Positions 63,542 through 64,000 of a stretch of DNA of 64,000 nt are shown here, piece after piece. Numbering within the stretch: position 1 is the stretch's first letter; each line of letters opens with the position of its first letter. Source of the stretch: Lentzea sp. NBRC 102530 (GTDB lineage Bacteria > Actinomycetota > Actinomycetes > Mycobacteriales > Pseudonocardiaceae); the NCBI RefSeq assembly GCF_030269365.1, contig NZ_BSTF01000011.1:124001-188000 (forward strand), in the 5' to 3' direction. A program made the translations under genes and the position numbers. A model generated the notes under the pieces. The model did not search any database and was not told the origin of the DNA. It saw only the letters and a program-made list of their open reading frames with translations.

Positions 63542-63916
63542 ATGCGCCTCATCCTGAACGTGATCTGGCTGGTGCTCGCCGGTTTCTGGATGGCCGTCGG
63601 CTACGCGGTCGCCGGCATCATCTGCTGCATCCTGATCATCACGATCCCGTGGGGCATCGCGTCGTTCCGGATCGCGAACTACGCCCTGTGGCCGTTCGGC
63701 CGCGAGGTCGTCGACAAGCCCGGCGCGGGTGCCGGGTCGCTGCTGGGCAACATCATCTGGATCGTCGTGGCCGGCTTCTGGCTCGCCATCGGCCACATCG
63801 TCACCGGCATCGCCCTGTGCGTCACGATCATCGGCATCCCGCTCGGCGTCGCGAACTTCAAGCTCGTGAAGGTCTCGCTCGTCCCGCTGGGCAAGGAGAT
63901 CATCGAGCTGCCGTGA
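63542..63916 (+). CDS. YccF-domain membrane protein
   Basis: A 124-residue membrane protein made of two similar halves, each with a long hydrophobic helix and ITIPWGIASFRIANYALWPFG or IIGIPLGVANFKLVKVSLVP, the YccF signature. Corresponds to mycobacterial Rv0870c at the end of the conserved block. Function not established. Confidence 0.88.
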   Translation: MRLILNVIWLVLAGFWMAVGYAVAGIICCILIITIPWGIASFRIANYALWPFGREVVDKPGAGAGSLLGNIIWIVVAGFWLAIGHIVTGIALCVTIIGIPLGVANFKLVKVSLVPLGKEIIELP

Positions 63917-63919
63917 CGG

Positions 63920-64000
63920 TCAGCCCTCCACGAGCTCGTGCAGGCACAGGATGTTGCCTTCGGAGTCGTGGAACCACGCGGCGCGCTCGGTGCCCATGAC
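63920..64000 (-). CDS. VOC/glyoxalase-family protein, C-terminal fragment
   Basis: Only the last 26 codons are inside the window; the start lies beyond base 64000. The sequence TERAAWFHDSEGNILCLHEL matches the terminal strand of vicinal-oxygen-chelate proteins (glyoxalase/dioxygenase fold: WFxDPDGNxLxL), where the last glutamate is a metal ligand. Specificity unknown. Confidence 0.7.
   Translation of the reverse strand, partial: VMGTERAAWFHDSEGNILCLHELVEG

Noticed and set aside
61270-63999. 909-codon plus-strand frame across mntH and the oxidoreductase
   Set aside because: It runs out of frame through mntH and antisense through the Gfo/Idh gene; composition shadow-like.

Overview
The window is chromosomal DNA from a high-GC actinomycete, most probably a member of the Pseudonocardiales (Lentzea, Saccharothrix or Amycolatopsis-like). 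The signs are very strong G/C bias at third codon positions, many GTG starts and 4-nt start/stop overlaps, an actinobacterial SepH, a mycobacterial-type SerC, and a run of genes that, from memory, follows the Mycobacterium tuberculosis Rv0896-to-Rv0870c neighbourhood. In order these are citrate synthase, SerC, SepH, a DUF2537 protein, a SpoU methyltransferase, a DUF2530 protein and MarR (these two swapped), a DUF3027 protein, an MFS protein, a DUF2771 lipoprotein, an extended cold-shock protein and YccF. The window is mostly core chromosome with small accessory insertions. I see no rRNA, tRNA, CRISPR array, prophage or large secondary-metabolite cluster.

Layout. 1-8.4 kb: end of an ABC-2 permease, photolyase, citrate synthase with a hairpin leader, a PfkB sugar kinase, a TetR regulator divergent from an acyl-CoA dehydrogenase, an amidohydrolase and an aldose epimerase. 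8.4-16.9 kb: MBL hydrolase with an ATPase, APC permease, lipoprotein, MFS exporter, AsnB, a repeat-rich 0.8 kb gap, and PdxH. 17-21.3 kb: a compact urease operon, ureAB(fused)-C-F-G-D, without ureE. 21.4-24.7 kb: a translationally coupled ABC exporter with a NarL-type two-component system. 26-31.8 kb: serC, then a MacAB-like operon split by a TnpB-only IS605-type element. 31.9-37 kb: OmpR-type two-component system, SepH, and an array of small membrane proteins, several with a cysteine-pair loop. 37-40.8 kb: a heterodimeric type I ABC exporter behind a MerR-type promoter. 41-47.5 kb: DUF2537, SpoU methylase, a GCS2-family ligase with a possible 18-residue leader ORF, an ABC-F protein, and superoxide dismutase behind a Nur-box-like site. 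47.5-64 kb: FetB-like permease, purine permease, MarR/MFS, a sacsin-like GHKL protein with DUF3027, glutaminyl cyclase, DUF2771, HD hydrolase, cold-shock protein, HAD phosphatase, TetR, NRAMP transporter, oxidoreductase, YccF and a VOC-protein fragment.

How it fits together. Metal handling recurs: nickel urease, a possible nickel-responsive SOD, a FetB-like permease overlapping a 16/19 iron box, and an NRAMP transporter behind a strong hairpin. The most informative single locus is the TnpB element at 28377-29641. Its two ends allow a base-exact reconstruction of the empty site and predict the guide of its RNA. No wholly new system is obvious. The best candidates for something undescribed are the cysteine-loop membrane protein array, the sacsin-like/DUF3027 pair and the leader ORF before the GCS2 gene.
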